A stretch of 64,000 nucleotides of DNA from Mytilus trossulus (GCF_036588685.1 NC_086386.1:78056682-78120681); one strand, 5' to 3'. Counted from the stretch's first letter, positions 32,390-44,242 are shown. Program-made: numbers and translations. The notes: a model not told the origin generated them from the letters alone.

Positions 32390-35297
32390 GATAAATCGTT
32401 TTGAGATATGGCGCGACATGTTAAAAAAAACCACACTCCTGTTTTACTTACAAAGTTCTGTAACTCAAAAAGATTACATTTGATTTTCATTAAAAGGTTT
32501 ACAGATCGTTTGACCATTTCAAGAAATAACTTTATTAAGTTTCATGAAAACTAGATAAGCTGTTCTCAAGTTACGGTGCGACATGTTAGACGGACAGACG
32601 GATAGAGTCTAAGACGGACGGACGGACAGAATGACTGATAGATGGAGGAACGGACGGATGGAAGGAAGGACAGACGGACGGACTGATGTATACAATAATA
32701 CGTCCTGTCAAAATTTTGACGGGCGCGTAAAAACGCAATGAAATGAAAAAAATCTCTTAATTAAAGGTCAAAAGTTTTATTAGGATATCGGCCAAGTCGA
32801 TTTATTTGTATCTCTTCTTGACTTCCTAAGTCATTTTTCCTATATGACTTTTATATATATGTTTAAAAAAAATAGATAGAAATTGATAAAAGGAACTTCA
32901 AATTCGTCATTTAAGGGCAATGCAATAAATCCTTTAAGAACTAATGTGAGAATTTTATAGTAAATGGACAAATGGTAGAGCTCAAGATTTTGAAGATAAT
33001 CATCTGGCCCTTTCGAATTGTCTATGTTTACGGCTTTTTTTTAAATGATTGACATCATGCACTTGCATGCCCCCCTTTGTTTATTTTTTAGCCATGAAGG
33101 CCATCTTGGTTGACAAGCGGGGTCACAGTAAACTTTTTAAAACTAGATACCCTAATTATAATTAAAAAAGACATATGATTTTAAATAAGGTTTGTTAAAT
33201 GCAGCCTAGTAGTTTAAGATGTGAAAATTTATGTAAAAAAATGTATTGAAAGATAATGAACAACGATCGACCGGTGCCAAGTGATGAAAAAAATAATACT
33301 TTTCCTGTTGGGTCAAGTGAGCTAAAAAAATCAAGAATTCCAAACAAAATTACACCGTTCTTAAATTTAAGAAAAAAACACGGTTTAACAACTGAAAATT
33401 TCAAATTTCACGAACCGAATCGGACAAAGCAAACAACTTCACTGGCGTTTGTTTTTAATTAAAGAAATAAGACATATTATTTATATTTAAGTGTACGCAC
33501 TGACTTGTCACAAATGCTTAAATGGTCACAATTCAATTTATGGTGAAGGTCTGTGGCAGAAGGAAAAATAATATAGAAATGAGGTCAAGGGCAAGGGCAG
33601 TGGACATATGGCAAATAGGGAAAAAATCGTTAGATCTGTGTTCCATACTTGTATATGTTACAGTCAAACCTTCTAACTTTTGACATATGCAGCTTTATAC
33701 AAATACATGTAGTTCAAAACGCTATGAATTCGAATCACTCAGTGTCGCTTGTTTAAAAATATCAATGAGAATGTTTATTTTTTATTTCTTACAATATTTT
33801 AATTCGATATACACTTTATAATATAAGTGACGAATCTAGAAGACGTATAGATTGCACCCCCCCCCCCCCCGCGACTCCACCTTTGATGCATGGTAGTTGT
33901 AATCCTTTTCTTCCTATAAACATTCATTTTTCCATGTCGATTTTGCATGCATATGTACATTTGTCTTATCTTCTTACATACATAGAATGATTAGATTACT
34001 TCTAAAGGTGGTATCCATCCTATTGTACGAGAAAATCACATATCAATTGTGTGTTTCGACTTTTTAAGACCGTAAAGTTTAACTCTAATTTCAAGTTTAA
34101 AAATATTTTTCCATAATTCATATAGGAAACGCATATTTGAGAGCTTTAACCTCAATTTGCGTTATAACCTTCATTTATTATCGCGATATTAAGAATTGAA
34201 CGTTGGACAGTTAGTGCGTGAATTTTTCTTGCTACCTGATTGGAAGATATTACGAGACGTGAATAATCAAAGTTTATTGATTGGTTAGGGCAATTCAAAC
34301 CTTGTTAATGTCCTTCAATCCCGTAGAGTATCGGATTTATCCTCTCTATTTTAGCAATTAGATTTTACACAGGTAACTTTTATCTATAAATAGTCGAATC
34401 TTCTGGAGTAAACAACAACGTTAAACGATATATACTACTTCATAACGTGTGACCTCACGTGTGTGGTAAAATTTGTTGATTAATGCACGTGGCTATTCTA
34501 GTAAATGAATTAATCTACAAAGCGAGAGCATTTTCCATTTTCATCAGCTAAGAGTCGACTAGCCCTTTTTGAAAGGCTAATGCTTGTATGTATTTTGCTG
34601 TTAAAAATTTTTGAATGCAAAGTAAAATTAAAATTATATTTGTTCTATAGGAGTAGGAATTCTAGTGTTTGCTTATTATTTATTTGAATCTGATGCTAAT
34701 CATATAAATAATAAGCCGTTGTCCTGTGAAAGAACTTGTTTTCCAACGACCCGATAACAACAATCCTTTTTAACACTGAAGTTAAATTATCAATTGTAAT
34801 GCAATGCGATTATTATTTTTTTTTTATTTGACCAAACCGGGTTATGCATTGTGAAATCTATGACCAAACCGGGTGGTAAACATTGACGAAACCGGCCAGT
34901 TCCATTTTGACATGACCCATTTCTTTCGTTCCATACTCAGAAATACAAGTATTGAGATGTTCATAAAAACAAGTTTTGCAATCTCCGTGTCAGTATCTAT
35001 CTTCTCGTACCTTTCTTTACGTACAATGTGAACAATTTAACGAGAATTTAAACAATTTCGAGGCATGGTTCACTCAATTCGTCATTTTGACGTGCATTTT
35101 TACTTATTTCTCCGTTAATATAGAACGGTTGTAGAAAATATTGCATATCACAATATAAAATAGTTGTATATGTATATATATTCTTCGATATCATATAAAA
35201 AATAAGAAAATAAGGAGAAACCTAGCTTTCTTCTGTCTATTAATGTTCCGTCATTGTGCCGGATGTTAGATACCATCGAGTCCGAACAAATTTCGCC
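32390..35297. mobile_element. 2.9-kb insertion in the 5' flank of TRIM locus 2
   Basis: Homology with the locus 1 flank stops after AAACAAGTGT (32385) and resumes at GTGTGGTTTAGACACAG (35298), with GTGT at both edges as a possible 4-bp duplication. The insert is composite. It holds a repeat ending in GACGG/GGACG words and TCAAAATTTTGACGGGCGCG (32400-32740), a fragment of the AGAGGCTCT family (about 33080-33310), a C15 tract (33857-33871) and three GACCAAACCGGGT-type words (34837-34895). No gene is seen in it. It may be several successive insertions. Confidence 0.6.
35141..35191. repeat. 51-bp exact direct repeat, first copy
   Basis: TTGCATATCACAATATAAAA through ATATATTCTTCGATAT is identical, with no change seen, to 35937-35987. 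The flanks differ on both sides. The first copy is inside the 2.9-kb insertion and the second lies just past the segmental duplication, 796 bp away. Confidence 0.85.
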
Positions 35298-35936
35298 GGT
35301 GTGGTTTAGACACAGTGTAGTAATATTGTTCGATTTGTAATGTTTCAAGTAAACACTTTTCTAAAAAGCTAGCCTTCTAATAGCTGATGAAATATGAAAA
35401 TGGTTTTCCATGCAGAATAAAATTGTATATTAGCTAAAATGCAAACGGCAAATATCAATTTTGAGATTTCCATGTTTCTTATTTTTGGGGGCAATCACTT
35501 GCCTCTGATATTTTTCCATATAGATAATAACATCCTTAATATATCATTAAGTGAAAATATAAAAGAAGAAGATGTGGTATGAGTGCCAATGTGACAACTC
35601 TCCACAACAGACCAAAATGATACAGACAATAATAACTGTATAATAATGCCTTCAACAATAAGCAAAGCCAATATCGCATTTAGTCAGCTATTAAAGGCCC
35701 CGAAATGACAAACGTAAAACGACAAATACAAGAAAAGTAAAGGCCTAAGGACAAGGTATGATATACCAGAGGAGTTTACATCTACGAAAAGGGATACAGC
35801 ACCTGCTGTATATATCATTGCACTTTACCAGACCGTCGAGTTTTGACACAAAAAAAAAAAAAAAAAATCAATAGTTCTTTAAAATTTGACAATATTTAAA
35901 TATATAAAACGCCGTGACACAGGAGCTATTCGTAAA

Positions 35937-35987
35937 TTGCATATCACAATATAAAATAGTTGTATATGTATATATATTCTTCGATAT
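35937..35987. repeat. 51-bp exact direct repeat, second copy
   Basis: Same 51 bp as 35141-35191, here followed by TTGGCTTGTCGAAG. A poly-A run lies just upstream at about 35850-35868. Confidence 0.85.
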
Positions 35988-36119
35988 TTGGCTTGTCGAA
36001 GTATAGAAATACTCATATGGTCTGTAACAGTTTCATATGTATGTATAATAACGAAATAAATCCGAGATCTATTATATTTTAATCAGATTGTTCTTCATCT
36101 ATTTTCTCGTAAACTTTAA

Positions 36120-36215
36120 TTTCGAGTTTAAGTTCGAGTTATGTGTCAAGTTTAAGTTCGAGTTATGTGTCAAGTTTAAGTTCGAGTTATGTGTCAAGTT
36201 TAAGTTTGAGTCAAA
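36120..36215. repeat. 24-bp minisatellite, about 4 copies
   Basis: AAGTTCGAGTTATGTGTCAAGTTT is repeated with the last copy altered (AAGTTTGAGTC). Because 24 is a multiple of 3, it creates artificial open frames in two phases. They are not genes. From 36216 to 38070 only scattered dispersed-repeat pieces are seen (for example CACTTGTCCTTTTTGGGTCC near 36960) and a poly-A run near 37343. Confidence 0.85.
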
Positions 36216-38073
36216 AGTACGAGTTACAAATCGAGTCGTTTGTCAAATCGCACTTCGACACTTTAAATAAGGCTTGGTGTCAAATTTTGAGAAGTTTGAG
36301 TACAAAATATTATTTGAGGCGCAGATGTTTTATTGAAACAGTAACAAAATGATACTAAAATTGCAAAATGGGCAATCGAGAGAAAAATCTTCCAATACTC
36401 AAAATAGAAAAAATAAAACTAACTATAAAAATTATCCTCCACATCATGATCTAAGTTTATCAATTGTTTATATTTTTAAAATACCAATTAAGTCACATGT
36501 TCAAACTCCTTTCTCAACCAGAATGTCCTATTGTTTTTGTCATTTGAAAACATCATTATTAATTACAGATCTGTGGTCTCTTTTAAATTACTCATCCTGT
36601 CCTGAGGTCTAGATAGTGAATCCCAAATTTGAGATTTAATCCAGCCTTTTCTAAGGAAACGAGAGAAAATATTTTCAGTTGAATTATTTTGTCTAGACTT
36701 CTAACGGTTTAAGCATGCCATATTTTACGTATTGATACCTCAATATATAAATATAAATTGATTTGATATTTTATAGTGTGTCTTTCTATATGTTGTGATC
36801 TTACACTATTGTTTCAAATAGAGGTGAAGGTTGGTACATATTCAAACGTTTTAACCCGCTGCCTTAGTTTGCACCTGTCATAAGACAGGAACCTAATGTT
36901 CAGTAATTGTCGTTTTTTTATATATGTTAGACCGTTGGTTTTTCCGTTTGAATGGTTTCACACTTGTCCTTTTTGGGTCCTTTAAAACTTGCTGTTCGGT
37001 GTTAGCCAAGCCTCCGTATTGAAGACCGTACTTTGATATATAGAATGAGGTTGAGATCTATATGTTTAAAGTTTTTGCTGTCTCACTGAAGTATTTTCAT
37101 CATAAATCATTGATACTGTAAATATAGATTGTTTTGCGTGGTTTCCAATAGTACATATTGGAAAGTCTTGTGGTTGTGTTTATAATATTGAGGCTTATAG
37201 GTGCATGCATAGGTTTTGATTTACTAAATTGCTTAAACAATAATGAGTGCTTTGTGTAAGTTGGTAATCGGAATTTACCTATAAAAAACTGTTCCAACTG
37301 ATTAGCAGTGAGAGAGAAAAAATATTTTAGATAATGTTTGAAAAAAAAAAAAAAAAAAATCGTATAAATTTGTTTGCTTTCCAGAGACACTGCATGATAA
37401 TATATTGAAAATTGTCTCGACACTGATGAAAAAATTATCGGATGCTAAAGAATTTATGTGACCCAAGCCATAGTTATATTCTCTGCATGTCTTATCTGAA
37501 ATCTTTTGTGTTTGTTACGGTCTTTGTTGTTGTCTATTCATATTTGGTGTTGAAATATGATCTGCAATTAAATGAAGTTTGCGGAACTGGTGTCCTATGT
37601 TAGGGCGGGATCGCGGCAAAAAAGTTTAACCCTTATATTATTTGTGTAACTCGCCAAGTATTTTAGTGGTTGTCGTTGGTTCATTGTCTGTCATACCTGT
37701 TTTTCGTAAGTTGTTTTGTAATTAGTTAGGTCTCCAGTTTTTAAAGTGAATTGTTTAATATTTTTCATATGAATGACTTTTGAAGTTCACTATAGTTATG
37801 GGTTTTCTCATTGTTGAATGTCGTACGATTACCAAAAATTGCTGACATCCAGTGACCACTTCATTTGAATTTGATCAGATACTAAATTGTAGTTTTCTAG
37901 TGATCGGATACTAGTTACTAAGTAGTTGTATCATTGACAATCATATCACATATCCTTATTTTAAATAGACACTTGTTCACTAATAAAATCCGTAATTTTA
38001 CTTCTTATTTTGGGGGGGGGGAGGACTACTCCTATACTTCATTTGTACTTGTATTGTCGGCGCGGTATTTATA

Positions 38074-38219
38074 GGTTACTTACCCAGAGTTTTCGATTAT
38101 TGGTGGTCTTAGGGATTTGACCACCACATTTTGGGGAAGGATCAACACAATTTTAGTAATTCGCAATAGAAATGACCACCAGGGGAATTTTTTTTTTTTT
38201 TTCGAAAACTCCGCTAACC
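38074..38219. repeat. short inverted-repeat element
   Basis: GGTTA....GAGTTTTCGA at the left and TCGAAAACTCCGCTAACC at the right are inverted. TGGTGGTC (about 38103) pairs with GACCACCA (about 38174). It is a 146-bp MITE-like element with a T15 run inside the right arm. Confidence 0.55.
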
Positions 38220-38421
38220 AAAATATTAGGTAGAACATGAATGTCTTTGGTATCATTTCATATGATTACAAAAAATTACACTTTCAACCCGGTTTATCTC
38301 GAATTCATTTTAGTAATAGAGAGACGAGGGATATTTAAATTTTTATTTAAAGTCGACAATATATTGACCACACCATGGTTAAAGAAAAGTACCTAAAGAC
38401 AAACACAAAACACAACATAAA

Positions 38422-40205
38422 CTAGAGGCTCTAAAGAGCCTGTGTCGCTCACCTTGTTCTATGTAAATATTAAACAAAGGACCAGATGGATTCATGACAA
38501 AATTGTGTTTTGGTGATGGTGATGTGTTTGTAGATCTTACTTTACTAAACATTCTTGCTGCTTACAATTATTTCTATTCATAATGAACTTGGCCCAGTAG
38601 TTTCAGTGGAAAATGATAGTGAAAATCTACAAATTTTATGAAAATTGTTAAAAATGGACTATGAAGGGCAATAACTCCTTAGGGGACCATTTTGGTCATG
38701 TTGACTTTTTTTAGGTCTTACTTTGCTGCACATTATTGCTGTTTACATTTTATCTCTATCTATAACAATATTCAAGATAATAACAAAAAACAGCAAAATT
38801 TCCTTAAAATTGCCAATTCAGGGGAAGTAACCCAACAACGGGTTATCCGATTCATCTGAAAATTCCAGGGCAGATAGATGTTGACCTGATTAACAATTTT
38901 ACCCATGTCAGATTTGCTCTTTATGCTTTGGTTCTTGAGTTATAAGCTAAAAACTGCATTTTACCCCTGTGTTCTATTTTCAGCCATGGCAGCCATCTTG
39001 GTTGGTTGGCTGGGTCACCGGTCACCGGACACATTTTTTAAACTAAATACCCCAATGATGATTTTGGCTAAGTTTGGTTTAATTTGGCCCAGTAGTTTCA
39101 GAGGAGAAGATTTTTCTAAAAGATTACCAAGATTTACGAAAAATGGTAAAAAAAATACTATAAAGGGCAATAACTCATAAAGTAGTCAACTGACCATTTT
39201 GGTCAAGTTGACTTATTTTTAGATCTTATTTTACTGTACATTATTGCTGTTTACAATTTATCTCTATCTATAATAATATTCAAGATAATAACAAACAAGA
39301 ATGTGTTCAAAGTACACGGATGCCCCACTCGCACTATCATTTTCCATGTTCAATGGACCATGAAAATGGGTAAACAATATAATTAGACATTGCAATTAAT
39401 AATTAGAAAGATCATATCATAGAACACATGTGTACTAAGTTTCAGGTTGATTGGACTTCAACTTCATCAAAAACTACCTTGACCAAAAACTTTAAACTGA
39501 ACCTCGCACTTTTCTATGTTCAGTGGACCGTGAAATTGGGGTCAAAAGTTTACTTTGGCTTTAAAATTAGAATGATCATATAAAAAGGAACATGTGCACT
39601 AAGTTTCAAGTTGATTATACTTCAGCTTCATCAAAAATTACCTTGACCAAAAACTTTAACCTGAAGCGGGACAGACGGACGAACGAACAGACGGACAGAC
39701 AGACGAACGGACGCACAGACCAGAAAACATAATGCCCCTCTACTATCGTAGGTGGGGCATAAAAACAGCAAAATTTCCTTAAAATTACCAATTCAGGGGA
39801 AGCAACCGAACAACCGGTTATCAAATTCATCTGAAAATTCCAGGGCAGATAGATCTTGACCTGATCAACAATTTCACTTCCTGTCAGATTTGCTCTAAAT
39901 GCTTTTGGTTTTGAATTATTAACCTGATGAACATTTATTTTTGCTTTAATTTTTTTAGTTATAAGCCAAAAACCTGCATTTTACCCCTATGTTCCATTTT
40001 TAGCCATGGCGGCCATCTTGGTTGGTTGGCCGGGTCATCGGCCTCATTTTTTAAACTAGATACCCCAATAATGATTGTGGCCAAGTTTGGTTAAATTTGG
40101 CCCAGAAGTTTCAGAGGAGAAGGTTTTTGTAAAAGCTAACGCCGGACGACGGACGCCAAGTGATGAGAAAAGCTCACTTGGCCCTTCGGGCCAGGTGAGC
40201 TAAAA
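38422..40205 (+). mobile_element. large non-coding AGAGGCTCT repeat, with a nested element
   Basis: Begins CTAGAGGCTCTAAAGAGCCT then GTGTCGCTCACCTT and ends GGACGCCAAGTGATGAGAAA, AGCTCACTTGGCCC, GGCCAGGTGAGCTAAAAA. GCTCACCT and AGGTGAGC give short terminal inversion. It has the same internal units as 28606-29848 (AAGGGCAATAACTCCTTAGG, CAATTCAGGGGAAG). It is interrupted at 39296-39766 by another element. Non-coding. Confidence 0.75.
39296..39766 (+). mobile_element. nested non-coding element (GTACACGGATGCCCCAC ends)
   Basis: The left end CAAGAATGTGTTCAAAGTAC then ACGGATGCCCCACTCG and the right end CTACTATCGTAGGTGGGGCA then TAAAAA carry the inverted pair ATGCCCCAC/GTGGGGCAT. The body has two diverged halves (TGTTCAATGGACCATGAAAA; TGTTCAGTGGACCGTGAAAT) and a run of GACGGACGAACG-type words. 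The host element reads AAGATAATAACAAA on the left and AAACAGCAAAATTTCC on the right, as in an uninterrupted stretch near 38775, so the insertion point is clear. Confidence 0.75.
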
Positions 40206-40592
40206 AGACAGAGCAAAACGAACCTCGCCACAAACTGGAGATTATCTCAGGGTCTCCGGAAGGAAAAGCAGATCCTTCTCCACATTTGGCACCCGTCATG
40301 TTGCTCATATTCGTACAAACCCAGTATGTAAAAAGGCTAATTAAAAAGAGGTCACATTTACTGACCCCATATATATATAGTATTGGGTCACTAATACACC
40401 ATGTAACTAATAATATGTATATGTCTTGTTTTAGGGTCGTTGGTTTGCTGTATCATTGACAAATATATATCATGTCTAGTTTTATTGATATAGACCAGTC
40501 CTATTCATAAAATTATTGGAGCTCGTTCGAGATTAAACTAACAATTTTTATTATTTTTAAATTCTTTTAATACCTTCCCAAAGAAGTTTTCA

Positions 40593-40598
40593 TTTATT
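40593..40598 (-). terminator. candidate polyadenylation signal of TRIM locus 3
   Basis: AATAAA on the - strand about 100 bp past the stop codon at 40698. It is the nearest canonical hexamer downstream. Support is positional only. Confidence 0.35.
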
Positions 40599-40697
40599 CT
40601 GATTAAATGTTTTCAACTTTTGTCAAATTTCGTATAGAACTGAAACGACAGCGTTTGTATTTCTAATGAATGTCTCCTTGATCAAACTCGAAATTGG

Positions 40698-42704
40698 TTA
40701 TCCACTTCCTGTGCAGACATCGTACAGCTCTATATAACCAGGTCCAAAAACAGCCATACGAGAACTGGACTCGTCAAAACATAAATCATGAACAGCTTGC
40801 AGTTTGTGGCAGCTATTCAATATGGTTCGTCTTTTTTGTCCGTCTTCTGATATTAGATGAATCTGTCCAGATAAATCTCCTACACATATAATTCCATTTG
40901 GATGAACAGATAAACTTCTTGTTTCCTTCATATAGTCATCTTTATATTTGAAAATGTCTTTTCCGTCCAACGATATGCACACAACTTCATACTTCGCTGA
41001 AGTGTAAAGGAAACGATGGTTTTTCGAATCAATTTCAAGTCCGTTGATATTTAAACAACATGTGTTGGTAGCAAAACAAACTTCTAAAGGCTTTTGTAAA
41101 TTCTCTAAGCTTAGTTTTGATATAGTTGTTTCGACAATAGCATATAATGCTCTATCCAATATGCATAGACCTCCGTTGAAATGACTGCCATCTTTAATTG
41201 TAATTTTAGAATTAAACAGTGAGGCAAACTTTAAACGAAGTATTTTTGAGTCACTGCATGAAATAAACAGGGACTTGCTTTCGACATCAAAAGTTAGTCG
41301 TTTAACAATGGTTGATAAAGAACATTCGTCAATTATTTTCTCGTTCCAGATACCAATAGCCTTTACTTTTCCAGCCGATTCATCTGCCTTTCCACCGAAA
41401 ACAATTACGTTATCTGACACGAAAACGCCTCCATAAACATCGAAACCATTTATATCTATAGTTTTAATGTGTTTCAAAATAATACTGTCAAAACTACTAT
41501 AAGGAAGTGTTTTTGAATGAAGAGAACTATTGGTTGGAAATAGTTGTTTTATATATGTGTTCATTTCTTTTGGAATTGTTCTTGTTAATTTAAGCACACC
41601 AAGATCATTTGCCCTTTGAACTTGATCCAGCTTTTTACTTTTATCTAATCTAGCTGTACGAATCGAACTTACATTCAAAATCATACTTGCTTCTGTTAAG
41701 GCCGACTTTAATTTCGTTTTTGATGTTTCGTAATGGATAAACATGTGGTTTAATGTACCATGATCCTGGACTGTTTTTGTTGTACACTGTAGCTTATCAA
41801 AATAATTTGAAAGTTTTTGAAGCGATTTCAGTTTGTTATCAAATGCATGTTCCGAATCCTCTCGAGTTATGTCCAGCTCCTTAATAAACACATTCAATAA
41901 GTTGTCAAGTTTATCCTTTAGTGATTCAATAAATTTCTTGGCCTGTTCCTCTATTCCGATGAAGGCAGCGTCAAGTTTTTCTTTTTCAACTCTTTTTTCT
42001 TTTATAATTGTTTCTACTTTCACTTTAAAATCAACTACATCAGACATAAGCGCTTTTATCATGTCCTTTTTCGAGTGATTTATATCTTCAATTACTTGGA
42101 CTTTTTCACATTTTCTATGTTGTAAAGTTAGGCAAAACACACAACAAAGCTCTTGATGGTCAAAGCAGAAGGCTTCCAAAACTTTTGAGGTGTGAACTGG
42201 ACACAAATCGGATATCATGCTTAAATCAGGCTCCTCTACGGAAACAAAAGTATCAATTTCTTCAATGAGCACAATTTTATGATCAGCAAACAGTTTCATA
42301 AGACCGTGAAGCTGCAAGCATTCCTCACACAACGCTTCGAAGCAATCTCGACACCATTGTGTTGCCTCGGAAATTTTGTCTCGCCTTTGACAGAGATGAC
42401 ATTCCTGTTTGACGCTCTTTGAATTATCCATTAATGACGAAATTGTAAAATTATTTGGGAGTGATGCTGCCCATTGCGATGCTTCGTCTTTTGGGTTGGT
42501 GGGTGTAACAACTGTCCTACAAACGGGACAAGGATAATTCGAAAGTCTTTGTTCTGTGCGTTGTTCAGTGGATAAGATAAACTCACCAATGCATGTTTCA
42601 CAAAAGGTATGTAAACATGGTAAACTTTTCGGTGACTTTAGTGTTTCTAAACAAATAGGACACGTGCAAACATCTTGTTTATTGATCTGTCCTACCGTAG
42701 CCAT
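40698..42704 (-). CDS. TRIM-like RING/B-box protein, locus 3 (intact)
   Basis: Single-exon ORF of 668 codons from ATG at 42704 (MATVGQINKQDVCTCPICLE). RING zinc ligands are C15, C18, C30, H32, C35, C38, C59 and C62. B-box 1 starts at C102/C105 with CRDCFEALCEECLQLH. B-box 2 starts CPVH (168-171) with CFDHQELCCVFCLTLQHRKC. The coiled coil is about 205-330 (KVKVETIIKEKRVEKEKLDA). The C-terminal half (about 380-662) has repeated propeller-like strands (RLTFDVESKSLFISC, GLEIDSKNHRFLYTSAKYEV, HLISEDGQKRRTILNSC, MAVFGPGYIELYDV). It is probably a cytosolic E3 ubiquitin ligase. Bivalve TRIM expansions are often linked to innate immunity, but nothing in the sequence proves that here. It is the only full-length undamaged member in the window. 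Confidence 0.92.
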   Translation of the reverse strand: MATVGQINKQDVCTCPICLETLKSPKSLPCLHTFCETCIGEFILSTEQRTEQRLSNYPCPVCRTVVTPTNPKDEASQWAASLPNNFTISSLMDNSKSVKQECHLCQRRDKISEATQWCRDCFEALCEECLQLHGLMKLFADHKIVLIEEIDTFVSVEEPDLSMISDLCPVHTSKVLEAFCFDHQELCCVFCLTLQHRKCEKVQVIEDINHSKKDMIKALMSDVVDFKVKVETIIKEKRVEKEKLDAAFIGIEEQAKKFIESLKDKLDNLLNVFIKELDITREDSEHAFDNKLKSLQKLSNYFDKLQCTTKTVQDHGTLNHMFIHYETSKTKLKSALTEASMILNVSSIRTARLDKSKKLDQVQRANDLGVLKLTRTIPKEMNTYIKQLFPTNSSLHSKTLPYSSFDSIILKHIKTIDINGFDVYGGVFVSDNVIVFGGKADESAGKVKAIGIWNEKIIDECSLSTIVKRLTFDVESKSLFISCSDSKILRLKFASLFNSKITIKDGSHFNGGLCILDRALYAIVETTISKLSLENLQKPLEVCFATNTCCLNINGLEIDSKNHRFLYTSAKYEVVCISLDGKDIFKYKDDYMKETRSLSVHPNGIICVGDLSGQIHLISEDGQKRRTILNSCHKLQAVHDLCFDESSSRMAVFGPGYIELYDVCTGSG

Positions 42705-42709
42705 TTCAC

Positions 42710-43570
42710 AGGTAATTCATGACTTCCTTGTATTATCAATGTTCCCATTAATAGTTGTCCCCCTTTAGATAAACAAGTGTGGACACATATTAGTGTGGTT
42801 AGTTATTGATCTATTAGACGTGTCACAAGTAATACCTTTTCTAATAGGCTCGCCGTCTCATAGCTGATGAAAATTTTGAAAATGGGTTTCCATTAAGTAT
42901 GAATATTTAAAAAAACACAATGGTATAATTTGTCAATGAAACAATAATTAAACAAAAGCCATAGAAATTAAAAGCTATATAGTTCAGTGTACGGCCTTAA
43001 ACAATGAGCAAAAATCATACCAAATAGTCAGATATGAAAGGCCATGGAATGACAAATGTAGGACAATTCAAACGGGAAAAACAACGGCTTAATTCATTTA
43101 CGAAATAATAAACGAAAAACAAAAAAGTAACACAGCCACAAATGACAACCACTGAAGAATAACAGGCTTCTGACTTAAAACTTTGAAAAGAAACGCAAAG
43201 AATGAAGCGGGATTAAAATAGTTATATGGTGATAAATCCTCCTTTAACCTGGAACTTGTTTATAACAGCACAAAAAAAGAACACACTCTTCACTCTTCAT
43301 AAACAAATGTCTCGGGGAATGTATAAACATCGAAAAAAGGACTATTTGCTCTTCAACTTTGTACTTGTTTGGCTTAATAAATATTTTGATATGAGCGTCA
43401 CTGATGAATCTTATGTAGACGAAACGCGCGTCTAGCGTACTAAATTATAATCCTGGCTAAAAATAAAAACGGCTGTTAATCCTACGATTTATTTACGATG
43501 GACTTACGATGACACGTAGACTTACGACGGCTTTGTGAAACGGTACCCTGGTACCTTTGATAACTATACT
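42710..43570. repeat. TRIM locus 3 5' flank followed by dispersed repeats
   Basis: 42710-42900 is homologous to the flank of loci 1 and 2 (AAACAAGTGTGGACACA, CTCATAGCTGATGAAAA), with a variant TATA (TTTAGATAAA). 42990-43110 is the CCTTAAACAATGAGCA repeat family. 43330-43460 is a partial GCGTC repeat (TGAGCGTCACTGATGAATCT, GACGAAACGCGCGTC). 43485-43560 has TTACGATGGACTTACGATGA and GTGAAACGGTACC, a possible MITE end. No gene besides. 43571-43840 is featureless. Confidence 0.6.
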
Positions 43571-43839
43571 TACTCCATCATTTGCGTTTTCATTGGTTAT
43601 TACTTTTTTTCTTTTAAAAAGATATGTTATTCATAGATGAGTTGTTTCTTTGTATTAGAAAAGTATGATCAAGTTACCATACTACATGTGTATTACTTGT
43701 AATAAATTACTTGTTAAATATATTGCTTGCAAAATTTAATGAAAATTCATTACTGCAAATTATCCCATGAAAATATCCTATGTGCTTTATTCGTTGGAAT
43801 TTGAACCAATTAACGTCATCCCTTTTGAATAAATTATAT

Positions 43840-44165
43840 CCCTTAGTTGGATTGATGATATCGAATGCGTTTCAAACTACAATACCACCTACTGATTGAG
43901 ACATATTACCGGGTTTGTACTGACATGGGTACCACAACTGGGACTTCATGTGGAGCAGGATCTACTTACCCTTCTGGAACACCTGAGATCACCCCCAGTT
44001 TTTGATGGGGTTCGTGTTGCTCAGTCTAAAATTTTCGATGTTGTGTTTTGCTTACTTATGTTTACCTGTTTGTCTTTTTTTTCTTTTTTAACCATGGCGT
44101 TGTCATTTTTTTTTTAAATATGAGTTTGAATGTCCCTTTGATATCTTTCGTCTCTCTTATGTTGA
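43840..44165 (+). repeat. 3' tail of reverse-transcriptase element
   Basis: TACCGGGTTTGTACTGACAT, CATGTGGAGCAGGATCTACT, ATCACCCCCAGTTTTTGATG and GTCCCTTTGATATCTTTCGT match the tail family. It is one of the better preserved solo tails. Confidence 0.7.
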
Positions 44166-44242
44166 TTGAAAGATGAAGAGAAGTGTGATTTTCTCAGTTT
44201 TCTAATATTTAAATGTCTTTCTTCTTGTACAAATAAATTTTT

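Larger units (their letters stand above)
26950..35800. repeat. segmental duplication, copy B (expanded by insertions)
   Basis: This is the partner of 20930-25260. It is about 4.5 kb longer because of at least three insertions absent from copy A: about 27.07-28.17 kb (hairpin plus an RT tail), 28606-29848 (a large non-coding repeat) and about 32390-35297 (in the 5' flank of the TRIM gene). Matching blocks keep the same order and orientation, which supports a direct tandem duplication followed by independent insertion. Confidence 0.85.
38395..40390 (-). repeat. reverse-transcriptase tail split by a 1.8-kb insertion
   Basis: Two pieces of one - strand tail flank the AGAGGCTCT element: about 38395-38421 (AACACAAAACACAACATAAA) and 40206-40390 (CAAAACGAACCTCGCCACAA, CTCCGGAAGGAAAAGCAGAT). 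Read together they follow the order seen in the intact - strand tail at 54846-55140. This shows the 38422-40205 repeat inserted into it. Confidence 0.65.

Noticed and set aside
36088-36352. Two overlapping + strand ORFs with FKFELCVK-type repeats
   Set aside because: Produced by the 24-bp minisatellite, which keeps any frame open.
37100-37423. 107-codon - strand ORF with a poly-Phe stretch
   Set aside because: The Phe run comes from a poly-A tract and the rest has no recognisable family or splice context.
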